NCBI GenBank assembly: GCA_958510875.1
Contig: OY294068.1
Coordinates: forward strand, 194,828,315-194,892,314
Source of the DNA: Endomychus coccineus
Lineage: Eukaryota; Arthropoda; Insecta; Coleoptera; Endomychidae
Direction of reading: 5' to 3'
DNA length: 64,000 nucleotides
Shown here piece by piece: positions 1-12,574 of this stretch. The position numbers were made by a program, and so were the translations under genes. Within the stretch, counting starts at the first letter, position 1, and each line of letters opens with the position of its first letter. The notes beneath the pieces are model-generated. The model ran no database searches, had not been told where the DNA came from, and saw nothing but the letters and a program-made list of their open reading frames with translations.

Positions 1-20
1 CCGTATCTCCGATACTCTAT

Positions 21-47
21 AGCAGCAGCAGCAGCAGCAGCAGCAGC
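21..47. repeat. (AGC)n microsatellite
   Basis: About nine uninterrupted AGC units. No open frame of note runs through it, so it is a simple repeat rather than a glutamine tract of a recognisable protein. Confidence 0.95.
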
Positions 48-740
48 ATCTAGAATACGTGAACGAATCTCCACCATAAAGATTGCGGTCCCGTGGGGGT
101 AAGGACGTGCTTGTTCGTTCAAAGTTATGAACTTTATTACCTTGAGGTCAGACAGTCACAGTCAACTATTCGAATTATTAGAATCGGGCCAGGATGAATG
201 ATTTATGTAGGATAAAATATATTCGTACAGTCGGATATACCGCGATGTCTGCAGTTTCCTAATAAATCATTGCGTGGAACGTCAGGACCTAATGAAACTA
301 GATCATCTACAGAGCCGTTACCAGTTACGATCACATAGATTCAATTTATTCATCTATTTATTTCTATTCTGTATTCTTTACAAATATTTTTGTCCTCGTC
401 TCGAGTCAAACAGGAGAACAATTCATATTCATGGTACTAATCATTTCTTATGTGATACATATTTTGAGGATTTGATTCAAGGTAATATACACATAGACAT
501 AAAATATTATAATAATGTGAGTATAAGAAGAAAAAAATATATTCATTTAAATACAAATGGACAGATATAAAAGAATTTGGAGTTTATACTAGGGCTTCTA
601 TCATTTCATTGAGGGATTTAGTTTGAAAGGCTGCAGTAAAATAAATTTGGAAACGGTTGGAAAATATATGGAAAGTCTGAATGGCAAAATTTCTGTTCAC
701 AAATCATTTCCCAGAGGAAATACAGGCAATGATGCGCTGC
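48..740. other. No gene seen
   Basis: AT-rich sequence with short open frames only. None carries a motif I recognise. The stretch just before 760 may be the decayed upstream half of the RNase H remnant that follows. Confidence 0.5.
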
Positions 741-759
741 ACATGGAAAAAAGACATAA

Positions 760-890
760 GCATAAATGTATACTCACTCGGGAGTAAAGGAGAATGAAAT
801 AGCTGATGAGTTTGCAAAACTGAGGGTTGAAACGCCCTTAGTGAGTTCTGAACCAACAGTAGGCGCCTCGATCACAACTCTCCGATCAGA
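760..890 (+). pseudogene. RNase H remnant of a non-LTR retrotransposon
   Basis: Reading + from 760, after one stop codon, the frame gives HSGVKENEIADEFAKL followed by a TPLVSSEPTVGAS-like stretch. This is the C-terminal signature of the RNase H domain found at the end of the pol ORF in several jockey- and I-type non-LTR retrotransposons (usual form HSGVxGNExAD.LA). The glycine before NE is replaced by glutamate. No RT precedes it, so it is an isolated 3' fragment. The same domain type recurs at 13.7-14.3 kb. Confidence 0.6.
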
Positions 891-984
891 TCCAACACTC
901 GAAAGTGAATAAAAATAGTGAATTCACGATCCAACAATATTGGCAATACATATTGATATTGACTGTTTTTTATATAGATATTTT

Positions 985-1860
985 GACAACACAGTACACA
1001 AATTAAATTGTTCAGATTGCGATGGGACTTACACTGAAATCTCTAAACAGTATTTACAAAAAAGATTGTACGGCCATAAGTATAGACAAGAAACAAAAAA
1101 TTGGAAAATTCCACCGCACTTGCTAAACACTACTTTGATTATAATCATCAATTCGATTACAAAGATTTAACATTTCAACTGAGGAAACCAATTATTATAA
1201 AAGATCTATTCTGGAGATGACGTGACTCCAAATCTGTAAATCATAGGACAGATATTCAGACATTAAGTCAGATTCATACTAACCTAATTATTTAAAACTC
1301 TTGCAAATTCCTACATGCGTCTATTCTATATAATGTTAACAGTATATTTTAGGTAGAATGTAAAAAGTGTATTTCCAATAAGGCCTTACAAACCTTTTTC
1401 TATTAGCTCATAAATCTTAACATCTGGTTCGAAAGTAGATACTTGAACGTAATGTCCTTGTTTTTAGTCGTTCATAGACTTTGTTGACATGACTATTTAT
1501 TTTATGAGCATACTACTAAAAAGTGGATTCTTGATATATTATACTTATAGCATTGTTGTGTTACAATTTCGATTATTCATGTTTCTGTTCGTTTCGGAGA
1601 CGTGGGCATTTTTAATCGAAATTGGTGCGTTAAGGACGCTTCGTGCTTATACAATTAGTTTTAAGAAATCCCGTTTTAGACATTGATACGTCTTCTGATG
1701 TTGATCGTGATACCGGAAGAATTAGTTTCAACCGTTTCAGACATAATAAGTCTTTTGATGATAGTTGTGAGACCGAAACGGACGTAAAGACGAAAATAAT
1801 AAACATATGTGTTAGTGTGACCTATTTCCCGAGTATTTATATATACCTCTGTATGTAGGG
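985..1860 (+). mobile_element. Penelope-like element family A, 3' end (copy 1)
   Basis: The 5' part encodes the start of the C-terminal GIY-YIG endonuclease: a frame from 940 reads VHKLNCSDCDGTY and then decays. The rest, 1290-1860, is a 3' UTR that aligns closely, by eye, with the reverse complement of 51000-51560 and 7985-8330. Near its end are two successive hammerhead-like modules (1690-1722 and 1750-1785), where the related copies have one. PLEs are retroelements whose protein is an RT with a GIY-YIG nuclease. This copy is 5'-truncated and inactive. The family letter is mine, used to group copies within this window. Confidence 0.75.
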
Positions 1861-1864
1861 CCAT

Positions 1865-4600
1865 TATTTAACTGTGTAAATGTTACAATAAACCGTGAAA
1901 TCAACTATGGTATAATTCCTCTTAAGGTAATTATCACCAACTACAACCTTCAAGAACCTGGCTATCATAGAAATAACTTAGCAGTGAAATTGTTATCTTA
2001 CTACAAACAAAAATAACATGTTTATCCTTTGTCACCAATTTCCCCAATAGTTTTGATAGCAAAAGCCAACATAGAGTTAATGTATGGGTGATAGTTGCTG
2101 ACTAGTAACGCCATCTACAACACTTGTATGAACATAATATAAACAATAATCTGGCGCTACGTATTTAGTTTACATATTTGCGCTTGATGTTGTTTTATAC
2201 TGTTACTAATAATAATTTGTCATGCATGCAATGAATATTTATGGCTCTCTGTACGCGAATATGGTAATATATGTGCAAATTTTACTGAACGCACATTCGA
2301 AGAATATCAACACACAACCATGCTGTTTGTTGTCAAATAGTCCCCGAGGAAATCAGTTTGAACGGAAATCACTATGTAAAAGATTCGGTTTATGATCATC
2401 ATTTTTGTATGTTGAAATGGGCAGATTTCAATTTACAAAATGACTACAACATAGAGAGCAACCGGATATTATTGGTCATGTGACTCGATAGTCACTTGTT
2501 AAAGGTGCTGGCCTGAATAGAGAAGGATATGTATTAAGCTAACCACGTTGCGTTCTAGCGTTTAATGTGATAATGCCACTGTGACTGTGTCGTAAAAAGA
2601 TGAGATTTATTGAAGTTCTAAGTTTAACAAACTTACAATCTCTTCAATTACTAACATTTCTATCTGTTCCAGGTCAGTTTTCCTTTTGACTACTCTGGGG
2701 AAACGAAGGCTGGTATGTATACGTCAAAATCTACTCCAATGGCTTCTAGTAATCAAGCTCTTCGAGAAAATTGAGATTCAATCGCCAGAAATATATTCAA
2801 AATGGAATATATTGGAGTTTACTATGCTCAGTTTGCTCAGATATATTAATAGCTGAAGAGTTTTTCGTTTTTCATTGAGTGTAACAGATCTTTGAATAGG
2901 ATTGAAATAAGATGTACAAGAGGTAATGAGTTTGATCTAACTAAAAAAGAAGATGTTACGACATTATGTGTGGAAAATTATATTAGCCAAATGGCTTCCG
3001 CGGCCTTGATTGATAGTGTTCATTCGAGTCCAATTTTGGATAACTCAACTTTCTGGTAGAAATCGGGCTTCATTCCATCAACGGAACGACTGATACTGTC
3101 TCTATTGGTTCAATCATCCGAGGTACATCTACAAAGTTGAGACTTTTTCATATTCCCATAGGAATGAGTCCGTTGACCAATTGAATTAAGCCCAAGAAAA
3201 TTATTCTGCCAATAAGTCCAGTATTCCAGGTGCTGTGTGGCATTTGGCCTCATCCGGTTGGGTAAACATGTTTTTCAGATACAAACCAAATCCAATCGCT
3301 AGGAAAAATTCGACTACTGGCACTTGCATCACATGAACAGTCAAAATTTGCCCCGGAGTAATCGCATAAAATAGACTGTTACGTATTTTGGGCCTATCAA
3401 AATAAATCAATATTCAGTATTTTATATATCACTTGAAGGCTACAATCGAGGATCAAAGATATATCACTCTTGATATAAACCCTTTATTTTGTTGAGCCCA
3501 TTCCAACTTAAAGAGTAGCAGCGTATCCTGACTCTTCAAATGTACTTCGTGATTATGAACATTGTAAAGAGGACCTATCGATCACCACCCTACAATTTGT
3601 ACTGCGAGTAATTCGAAGTTTCCAAATCAACTGATTCCGGACCATCAGGTAAATACTAAGTTAATACAACGAATTATACGTTTATTCATCCTGAATAGAT
3701 TGCGAGTGCAAGTTGTCTGTTGTCGATGCCAAGAAACCTGTTCGTATAACGATTTTGGACCATTACAGGATCACTTGAAAAAACTTCTAAAAAACCAGCG
3801 ATTTCTACACTCAGTCTATAATAAAAACGAAAACCGTTATACGCTAAGAACGGCGGCTGTACGTTTTAGCGTAAAAAAATCGAGTCTACGACCCTACGGT
3901 ACCGCCTGAAATATAAAAAGTGCCATGCCAGTTATCTCAAATATGGTTAACTCGCAGGCCGTAAATCTGTCTCCGTAGACATACGTTAAATTGATGAAGT
4001 AGCTGTGACTATATAACAAGGGGAGTGATCTGAATAGAAATATTATTTATCCTTCAAAATATGTATTTTACTGCATTAATCTTTATTTAATACTCACCTT
4101 TCATCAACATGCATGGACCATATTATCAGACTCATTGAATATTGAGATGTTCAGCAGGCAAACTAATTTTCGATAATGTTTCAAAGCATACAGAACACCG
4201 CTCGAAAGAAATACCATATTAAAATATGTTTAACTCAACTTTGTGAAACAATAGATAGATCAAAAACATAATACACTTTTCTAAGCAGTTTTGCAGAATA
4301 TTTGTCTCAATATAGAAGAAATATTTTTTGGTGCAATGAAACTTCCTCAGATGTAGATGGCCAAGCAAGATATGTTAATTTATTCAAACGATGACATATG
4401 AAACAAGAGATGCCCATTCCTTTAATAAGAAAACTGGTTTCACCCCTCCCACTTGGTCGAAACGAAACAAAAGATACTTAACATCAATAGTTAATGCAAT
4501 TTACTTTTGCGTTTGCGTTTCAACACAACTGGGGATTAAACAGTAGGGTGGAATGAAAAAATTTATTTTTCTAAATCATTCTATCATAGATGTCAAAATG
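1865..4600. other. Unassigned AT-rich DNA
   Basis: No coding region I can support. A 69-codon minus-strand frame at 3201-3410 has a hydrophobic central stretch, but stops lie on both sides and I recognise no family. A sequence at about 4543-4590 (AGTAGGGTGGAATGAAAAAA) looks like dispersed repeat material but I cannot classify it. Confidence 0.4.
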
Positions 4601-4875
4601 TGCCTATAGACAATTAAAACGTGTGGCACTCGGGGACTGCCGCGGTGAAGCTATTGCATAGCATTTTTTTCTCAACTTATGCAATTATAATTATTTATTT
4701 ATTTTTAATTCATTCAGTATTTTTTTTTCTTTGATATTAATTCAAGTTACACTTTTTGAGCGTGGTAACCGATAAGAAATTGAATAAATGAGAAGTTAAT
4801 ATCGTTTAAAATATTTTAATTATCTTACAATACATGTAGGTTATTCAGGAATTTGTTATCATTGAAACTATAGGT
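4600..4875 (-). other. Probable Helentron 3' flank
   Basis: On the minus strand this follows the Helentron coding remnant. It contains a GC-rich block (4622-4665) ending in AGCTATTGCATAG. A near-complementary segment, CTATATGCAATAGCTT, occurs at 5818-5833, at the upstream end of the coding remnant, so the two could mark an inverted repeat bounding this copy. The assignment rests on position only. Confidence 0.35.
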
Positions 4876-5846
4876 TAATGGTAACTGAAATAAGAGACAT
4901 AAGTTTGAGACTTGATATTCTCTAAATATCTGGAAAATACCGCGTCAATGGTGGCCCCATATTTTGTTGTGGATTCTTGTGGATCATTATTCATTTTCAA
5001 ATTCAATTTTTCCGAAAGAAAAGTTGTCGACCGCTCTGATTTTTTATCAGCGAAGTTGATGTTGAAATCGCCAGCCAAGATAAGTGGAAATTTATTACCA
5101 TTTGTACCAAGTATTTTCGACCCTTCTTCAGTGTACTCCAGTAAAGTGCGATGAATAAAATGCTCTACCTCGTCCAATTTTGGATTCCGAGAAATGTAAA
5201 TTGCTACCATGTGTAGGCCATTTCTAAGTTTGCATAAGCACGCAAAAATATCTCCAAAAAATGAGCGCCTAACATTAACACCGCTAACGTGTGCAATATT
5301 TATTTCAATATTCGGAGTCATAATATTAGTTACATTATTATTATTTTGGTAAATAGCTACCCCACCTGTTGGAACAGTATCTCGTTTGAATTGAACAATA
5401 CAATTGAAATTAGGTATTTCAATCGGATTATCATGCGCCATGCAAGATTCGGTAAGAAGTAACACATTTGTTTGTCTCGTAACTGAATCATGTAAATCGT
5501 ATTTGTGACTATTTAGACTTTGGTAATTGAAAGTCATTATTGAAATGCCATTTCTATTACTAAGGAAATCTAAGACACTTTGAGCTGTCGTCTGAACACT
5601 ATTTAAAGGCAGTCTTTTGAATTCTTGCAACAAAGATGCAGTCGATGCAGCTTGCCTTCGATTATTATAAAACTTGAATGTAGAATTATCGTTTTTTGTC
5701 GTGATATACAATTTTTCAATATTAGTCACCCGAGAGAGCGCAACATAAACGAGTTCCTGATATTTTTCGTTACTTAATTTCTTGATTCGGTCGCCGCGCT
5801 CAAAGCTCGCGATAAAAGCTATATGCAATAGCTTAAAAAGATTCAC
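4875..5846 (-). pseudogene. Helentron Rep/helicase C-terminus with endonuclease domain
   Basis: A 323-codon minus-strand frame joins two domains. Residues 34-40 read YVALSRV, the last conserved motif (VI) of PIF1-type helicases, in the context YQELVYVALSRVTNIEKLYI. Residues about 102-323 form an endonuclease/exonuclease/phosphatase (EEP) domain: TFNYQSL (105-111), LLTES (130-134, acidic residue E133), LAGDFNINF (257-265) and GATIDAVFSR (297-306). A PIF1 helicase fused to a C-terminal EEP nuclease is the hallmark of Helentrons, a rolling-circle (Helitron-type) transposon lineage. The Rep domain and helicase motifs I-V are missing. The terminal SDH motif of EEP enzymes is SYH here and is followed at once by a stop, after which the frame still reads PIV. 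So the nuclease active site is broken twice. The apparent start at 5846 is only the open-frame limit. Confidence 0.85.
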
Positions 5847-5984
5847 TTAAGCTGGTTGATTCATTTTAATATTTTCAGGTTTCTCACGGGTCTGAAAATT
5901 CTAAGAATTTCACAAATTTTCTTTTTCGCAATTTATGGCGACGTAAAGAAAGGCAAAAAACATTCCTGTCACAGCATTTAAAAT

Positions 5985-6900
5985 GCTGATTTTAGTAAGT
6001 TAAATTCCGTCCACAGCTTTACAGATGATGATACACTTCATACCGCTTTATCATCTAGAGCCCCATACAATGAAGCCAGAAGAGCGAGACAGGTACAAGT
6101 TGACGCCATTAATGGAGATCTGGCAAATGATTTGAAATGGGTATACGATGATCTAGTACAGTTTAATGCAACCAAAACTCAAGCTTGCGGATCCCACAAT
6201 CCTTAATATGATGATGTCAGGTACAACTATTCCTATGGAGTCTTCCATAACAATGCTCGGGATCACCACCAACAGCACCCTTTCATGGGAGGATCATGTG
6301 AGGTTCATTGCAAAAGCCGCATCACAAACATTTGGTTTTCTATTCCGTGCCAACTTTACATCTCAGCAGCTCCTCATTACCTACAAAGCACAGATTCGAC
6401 CTGTCCTGGGATATTATTCACATGTTTGGACTTCGGCTCCCAAACATACGCTGAAGCTATTGGATTCTTCCCAGAAGAGAGCTATTGGTTTGATTCGTGA
6501 TGTCACACTTATGGGTTCATTGCCCGCTTTAGAACTTAGTAGAAATGTGGGAGACCTCACCCTTTTCTATAGATATTTCCATGGTCGGTAATAATCAGAA
6601 ATCTCGTCTGTTGTTCCACCACGAGAGATTCCTAGATAGGGGGACTAGATGAGCTCAAACTAGTCAGCACACGTTTGTCAAGCTCGAGACCTGCCGAACT
6701 TCTTCCTACGAGACTCAGTTTTTTATCGAACAGTGAAGTTGTGGAACCCTTTACCTAGTGAAGTCTTTCCCTATGCCTATAACCTAAACCTTCAAGAGAA
6801 ATACGAATGCTCATGTCTTCTCTCTACATTTTACTGCTGGCTCATATGATAGTTCTTCGTTCTTCGAACATTATAGGTTTCCCTCTCGTATTAAAAGTAT
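5985..6900 (+). mobile_element. Non-LTR retrotransposon, RT palm to 3' end
   Basis: Frames read NSVHSFTDDDTLH at about 6008-6045, the RT motif C region. The family form is F/YADD, here FTDD, so the alanine is changed but the aspartate pair is kept. VQFNATKTQ follows, then a long frame at 6166-6591 with LGITTNSTLSWEDHV, a thumb region (IRPVLGYYSHVW) and LLDSSQKRAIGLI. After a frameshift, FYRTVKLWNPLPSEVFP at about 6718-6768 is the conserved tail of this group. The element belongs to the jockey/CR1-related non-LTR retrotransposons. I do not assign a clade. It is 5'-truncated, with at least two frameshifts. Confidence 0.8.
6166..6591 (+). pseudogene. Non-LTR pol fragment (RT thumb/connection)
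   Basis: This is the longest uninterrupted reading frame (141 codons) of the element at 5985-6900. It starts downstream of the catalytic palm, covering the LGI..LSWEDHV and IRPVLGYYSHVW segments that follow the catalytic motifs in non-LTR retrotransposons. It ends at a stop in YFHGR, where the family normally continues. It cannot act alone because the catalytic motifs lie in another frame upstream. Confidence 0.75.
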
Positions 6901-6904
6901 AAAA

Positions 6905-7480
6905 AAATTAACGTTATTTCCTGTTTATTTCACTTGATACTATATATTATCAATTACGTCTTTAGACATTTCTTGATACAGACTTATTATTAATTTCTCT
7001 CGTTCGCCATATAATTTATTCATTTGCTTATATTTTATATCAATTATTTCGATGTTATTTGAAAGAATAAATAGTTTTTATATTGCAGATACTGACGTTT
7101 GCCTATTACTTTTCTTTTCCCATAACATTGCTCAAATCCATTAAAACTCGTTGATTTTGAATGTTTGTTACCGCCATTGACTGCATAGTTCCCACTTTTA
7201 TACATAGCTTTTCTCTAGTTCCAATTTTCGCAGTACGCAACGGATAACATATGTTCTCTGTTATACTAGAATGGAAGGAATGTTTTAGTTTAGTTCATTC
7301 ATTCCAAATTCCGATTCTTGAACAATGTGGTTGAATCGTTGCAGCTGTTTATAGCTCCTCCCGGTTTGGATAAATAATTCGAATTACAGAATCTAATAAT
7401 TGCATTCTATAGGTTATTTCAAAATCGGATGAAAACCGATATTCAATTCAAATTATTCTGATCACTAGTTTAAACTAGTT
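6905..7480. other. No gene seen
   Basis: AT-rich DNA without recognisable coding sequence or repeats. Confidence 0.4.
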
Positions 7481-7905
7481 TATACAAATAACAAACTAGA
7501 AAAGTTGGGAAATTGGTTCACGATAAATGATTGGAAAGTGGATAAATATAATTCAATTAACAAGATCCCCATACCACTTAAGATTAACTTGGAAAAAACA
7601 GCCATAACTTCTGCATAATTTCTTGAAGCTCAAATAAACAGTATAGTCTAGAGTGGAAACATCATGTAAACCGAGTTGCCATAAGAACAATTAGATCACA
7701 AACAAATGGAGAAACTACTCTGGCCGCATTCCATGGCTATATTCACTCCAGATCTTGATATGAAGTAATATAATATGGGGTAATTCCATCGATGCACACA
7801 TAATGTTCACCCTGCAAAAAACAAGAGCAAATAAGAACAATTTGTAATCCAAAATATAGAAAGACTTGTAAGCCCTATTCCGAAAACTAACTTCTACAAT
7901 CTACA
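7480..7905 (+). pseudogene. Degenerate non-LTR RT C-terminal region
   Basis: Several stops and frameshifts interrupt the match, but the order fits a jockey-like pol downstream of the catalytic centre. An INLEKT-like segment (the usual lN..KT) precedes a VEWKHHVNRVA-like segment at about 7650-7685, then FHGYIHSR at about 7730, and a QKxxxxIRTICN-like stretch at about 7825. No catalytic motif is visible. It is an old fragment. Confidence 0.45.
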
Positions 7906-7984
7906 AAAATATAAACAGGCTGTTCCAGTTTGTTTCAGTCAAACTGGAACAGGTGATAGAACTGATCATTAAAAATTAAGTTAA

Positions 7985-8330
7985 ATATAAGTTCTCGGGA
8001 AATAGGTCACACTAACATATGCTTATTATTTTCGTCTTCACCTACGTACGTTTTGGTAACACGACTATCATCAGAAGATATATTAGTGTCTAAAACTAAT
8101 TGTATCAAGAACAAAGGGTCCTTATCGCAATAATTCCAACCAGAAATGCCCACGTCGCCGAAACCGAGTAACGAAATTGTAACACATTAATATTTTGAAT
8201 ATATGAATATGTATCAAAAAGCCACTGCATAACAATCTACTCCTAATAATCGAAGTCATCTCATGCACTGTTTGAATAAGACTGGAACCAAACTAAATAT
8301 GCTCAAGTATCCACTTTGGAACTAGATGTT
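7985..8330 (-). mobile_element. Penelope-like family A 3' UTR (copy 2)
   Basis: The reverse complement matches the 3' UTR of copy 1 (1380-1850) and the minus copy at 51000-51350 along its length, including the terminal segment GTGTGACCTATTTCCCGAGA. It keeps a hammerhead-like CTGATGA core (near 8073), but the following GAAAC is altered. No coding part remains. Confidence 0.7.
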
Positions 8331-8334
8331 AAAG

Positions 8335-11300
8335 ATGTATGTGTTAATAGGAAAAGATTGTCAGGCCTTACTATAAATATTGCTACTTCATCATTGTACC
8401 TAAAACATTTCTTAATTTTCTCTGCTTATATTACTTATAGATTTTATCTATTCTTCCTTCAATGATAGAGTTGAAAAATATTTTTGGTTAGTCAATCGTC
8501 AATCATTTCCAGTGAATTACGAACAATTTTTGAATTTTTGACAGTCCTTTGAGTATTACATATAATTCAACCAAATTTTATACAAAAAAGATTCAGGGAG
8601 ATATTTTTTTCAGTGTTCATTAACATATTTCCCTTTAAAAATTTTTTTCTACGTCACTATTAAGCTTTGAGACTTTTATTTGCTTCAAACTATTTGAGAA
8701 TTGAAAATGTCATACGGCAATTGAAAAGTGACAAATTATTCCATAATCTGATTTTAAATGTTATTCAAAGTCGAATACCATTTCAATACAACACGTTTCG
8801 AGTAGTGTAGTCGGCCTGATTTGGTCACGTGACAAATTCATTGCGTAACTGTCTAGTAGGCTATGGCAGTACTTTCAACCATACGTTCAAGGACGCTCTA
8901 TTGCCGTTCGAGTTAAAAGCTAGTTCCTACTTAATCGGATTCAGCATTTCACAATATGAATGTTAAAACTCTGATTACATTTTCATCTTCTGCAGATTCG
9001 ATCCGTCTATACTTTCACAGCAAAGCTAGAACACCGAGATATTCAGTACGAAGTACTCGAAGCAAAAGTTAAATCCTCGATCTAATTTAGCGTCGTATTC
9101 TCAGAGAAGTTGTTAATTAAGTTTTGTGTGACGGAGTTTGCATATCAAGACAATGGGCAATCTTACACGTCGTTGAAGTATTCTAGTTTCATATTTCGAA
9201 ACTTAGATCTCACTTCATAACGAGTTTCCGACTCTAGTAGGACTTATTGTGTGAGTCATATCTCATTTGGCATGCAGCTTCATCGTTGTTGTGGCTACAT
9301 ATGATATAAGATGTTGGCAATGAATTATTATGGCTTCTATCTACAGTATTTCCTGACCATAGTCAATATCCACATTGTTGTACTGGAAAGTAAGTCAGAC
9401 GGAATCGAATAAAAAAAAAATAGAATAGTGGCTATGCCAGCGGTAGGCACGATATTTAGAGGACCGTTTGGCTGAAGGTGATGTTGATTTCTAATGTCGA
9501 CTATCGCCACTTTGTAATAAATTCTGAATAATTGATAGAACACCAGAACCACAGTTGAATTTTACGTTTAAATTGTCAATTGCTACGAATAACAATAGTA
9601 TAATATTTGGTATGTCCACGTTGAATAGAACATGGAAACTATCTCGAGAGTGGTTCAATAGCAATATATGCCGTTATATGGATGATTATAGTTAATAATA
9701 AGCATATCTTCAGTGCCGCATACAAAATTTTTATATACGCTCTAGAAATTCGCCGTTAAGAATGTTAAATTGACATGATAATATTTCTCTTCCACAGCGA
9801 ACAAATATCCTTTTCGAATTGTGATGGATGATTCATTCGCGTCAGAGAGACTACCCACCCTCATATCAGAGTCAAGATCCGTCACGGCCATGAGAAAGCT
9901 CTCCAAGTATATACAGTGATTTGTTACCTATAGGTCTAGTAGTATTCGGTTAATTTGTGAGGGATTGTCGGCGGATGGATGCTGGCTCGCGATTTCTCGC
10001 GTGACGTCACGACGTTTCTAAGGGATCCACCGACATGGATAAATCACGATGAAATACATGCTAGAATAGGTCAAAGAATTAAACGGAACTGACTCAAAAA
10101 AGATCAATGACGTTGAGTACGTTTGTTTCAGATGAGACAGTTAATTGGTTTATTGTTAATTAATATTGTGTATTTATAAATGGGAAAATGAATTCATGCT
10201 AATCAATTAACGAATCGGTTCAACAATCAATTTCCTGATTATAATAATCCTTATGATGATGTGATATAGACATAGGATCTTGGTGGATACTTGGAGGTGA
10301 GGTTCAAATCACTGGTCACTGTTCGATACTTATACTATCAAAATGATATATGTTCATTCATATATCAATCAGTCAATTAGATAGACGGACAAGTTTAGAG
10401 AACTTAGACCGCTTAATTGGGTCCATTGTGCGCCCCTTGATACAAGATACAAAATATCTATCAATCAGAAATTCATTAATTATCTTGCACCAAAACATAC
10501 AATTTATTATCATTGGAGATAAGAAATATTAATAAGTGAACGCTATTCTTAAAAAAAATTAGAATATATATAGCCAGCAATATTGTACGATTCTCAACAT
10601 TACTTATACTCACCATTGAATTGTTTTTATTTTTATTTTGCTTATACTCAGTTTATAACATATTTCCTAAGTGATTAATCAAAAAATCAAAAAAAGTTAT
10701 CGTGGTGCATACAAATGCTCTGCACTTAGACGCCTATCCGTTGGAATATGGTTGTTGTTGTATATGTATGTGTATATGTATACGTATGATTATCATTAAT
10801 AAATTATCAATAATGAAGGTTGAACTGTAAAGGCACGCAGGCTGAAGGTCTTCAAGTACAACATTGAAGATAGTGTGGAAAACAAGATTAAATTTGGAAA
10901 AAAATTCTTTATGGTGAAAAAAAATAGAATTTTCAAAACAATCGACCTCAACGTGTAATCAAGAACACAAAGAAAACTTGATGAATGAAGTGGCACGAGT
11001 TTCCAGACGGAATTTTTTTCCGGTTTTCAGGGGCTATTTCTGATGTCATTTGGTACATCAATGAAGTCTTCGAGAACTAAATTTTGTTCCACTATTAAAT
11101 GTTTTGCAAACATCACAAAGCGTTGCCTTCAGAACATTGAGAAATACAAACCGAGGATGAAACATTCGATTGTATCGCTTCTAGAGAGTGTGACTGGTGA
11201 CTGCTAAACTAATGACATTCATTAATTATGGTCCAAATTGTCGTCTGCTAAGCAGTAGTGCAGAGCAATCTGTAAATCGCATTAACCGGTCGTTAGTCTT

Positions 11301-12420
11301 ATCTGTGCGGTGCGGGAACTACGACAGTTCGGCAATATTAATAAGTTATCTTAATACGATAACAGAAAATCGATAGATAGCTTAAGCGACGCAAGATTTC
11401 GGCTTGTAAGCGTCCAAATAGCTAGATTTATCGCGCGATCAATTAGATAAAACTGCCAGATCCGGGGCATTGGGAATACTACTGTGAGCACATCCACTCG
11501 AGTAGAGTATGAAGTTGACGGTAATATGTCCGTCACGATCCGGGGCGGTAACGGCCATTGCCGTCGTCGGCATTAATTCGTCGGCATCCGGAAAACTCCG
11601 AGTCAGTATATGAAGAAGTTCTGACTTTGGTAGACATCAAACTGTAGTTCTAAGAAATAACTCGTCGTAGCTACTGTAGAAGATGTTATGAATCTATTAA
11701 TTCACAAAAACTAGGAAGGTTGAAGGAAACCAATGAGTATTAAGATATTCCACGCACAAGCATCATTCATCTATGACCTTTGAATGACCTAGCAATCACG
11801 GCCACTTGCTTTTGGTCTGAAACAAAGGTTATCCTGGTTCTATGTTTACTAACAATACAGGTGGCCAGATTGTAAACCGCATCTTTTATCCATCTTACAC
11901 AATCCCCGACCAATTGGTTAGTCATCTTCTTAAGTATCCTGGCTATGAAGAATATTATTTCAAGGATACAAAACTCAAGCAAAATAACTTATATTTTAGG
12001 ATTTTTAATCCTTCCTTACTTTGATGATTTCATGATATAAAGGCGAAGTCAATTTACAATTCAGGTTTACTTCTGTCAATATACTTTCATATAATTGGAA
12101 TAAATTTTGTTAATTCATTTTCATACTAGTTTATGAGTTACAATTTGGTGTAGGTACCCTGATTCGGAGACTACATCTCTTTTTAGTTAGGATAAATTAC
12201 TGTAGAGTGAGTATATGATTGTTCATTCAGATGAAAATTAAAGTCCTTTGAGTGAAAGTAATTGATTGTTTTCTATTAGTATTGTAATTGTTATCTTTCA
12301 TTTCTATTGTATTAAATTTATATTTTGTTATTATGGATTGATAATCTTTAATAAAAAATGGATACGAAGGGGAGGAAAGACATTTATTACACAATGTACT
12401 CTCCATCCGATCCTCTGTGG
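8335..12420. other. 4 kb without recognisable features
   Basis: I find no coding sequence, RNA gene or clear repeat. Short frames (for example 9337-9552 minus, 10796-10996 minus, 11842-12024 plus) show no family motif. A CRE-like TGACGTCA lies near 10000. A locally GC-richer stretch occurs at about 11460-11600. Confidence 0.4.
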
Positions 12421-12424
12421 AAAT

Positions 12425-12570
12425 TCCCAAATAGTATTTAAACAGGCACATTTTGATTCATAAGTTAGTTTACTCTGATGATGGCTACTTGGTAGCCGAA
12501 GGTTCTCTGTACTTTATTAGTATTTTTAGTGGATGAGGGTGATTATTTCTTATCAGTAGTGGAAAGATCT
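12425..12570 (+). mobile_element. Penelope-like family C 3' terminus
   Basis: The segment from TAGTATTTAAACAGG through the hammerhead-like motif matches, by eye, the 3' terminus of the PLE at 58365-61365. The motif is a CTGATGA core at 12475-12481, GGCTAC (12483-12488) pairing perfectly with GTAGCC (12492-12497), then GAA. This copy is uninterrupted across the point where PLE-B is inserted in the 58 kb copy, so it shows the empty target. Confidence 0.7.
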
Positions 12571-12574
12571 GGTT

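Noticed and set aside
21..47. Polyglutamine-coding exon
   Set aside because: No open frame extends meaningfully on either side of the AGC repeat within the visible sequence.
274..570. 98-codon frame with hydrophobic start
   Set aside because: No motif, ends in low-complexity AT-rich sequence; consistent with chance.
3201..3410. 69-codon minus frame with a membrane-like segment
   Set aside because: Stops on both sides, no splice sites that extend it and no family recognised.
9995..10010. CRE-like TGACGTCA palindrome
   Set aside because: An eight-base word in 64 kb is expected by chance, and no promoter or gene adjoins.
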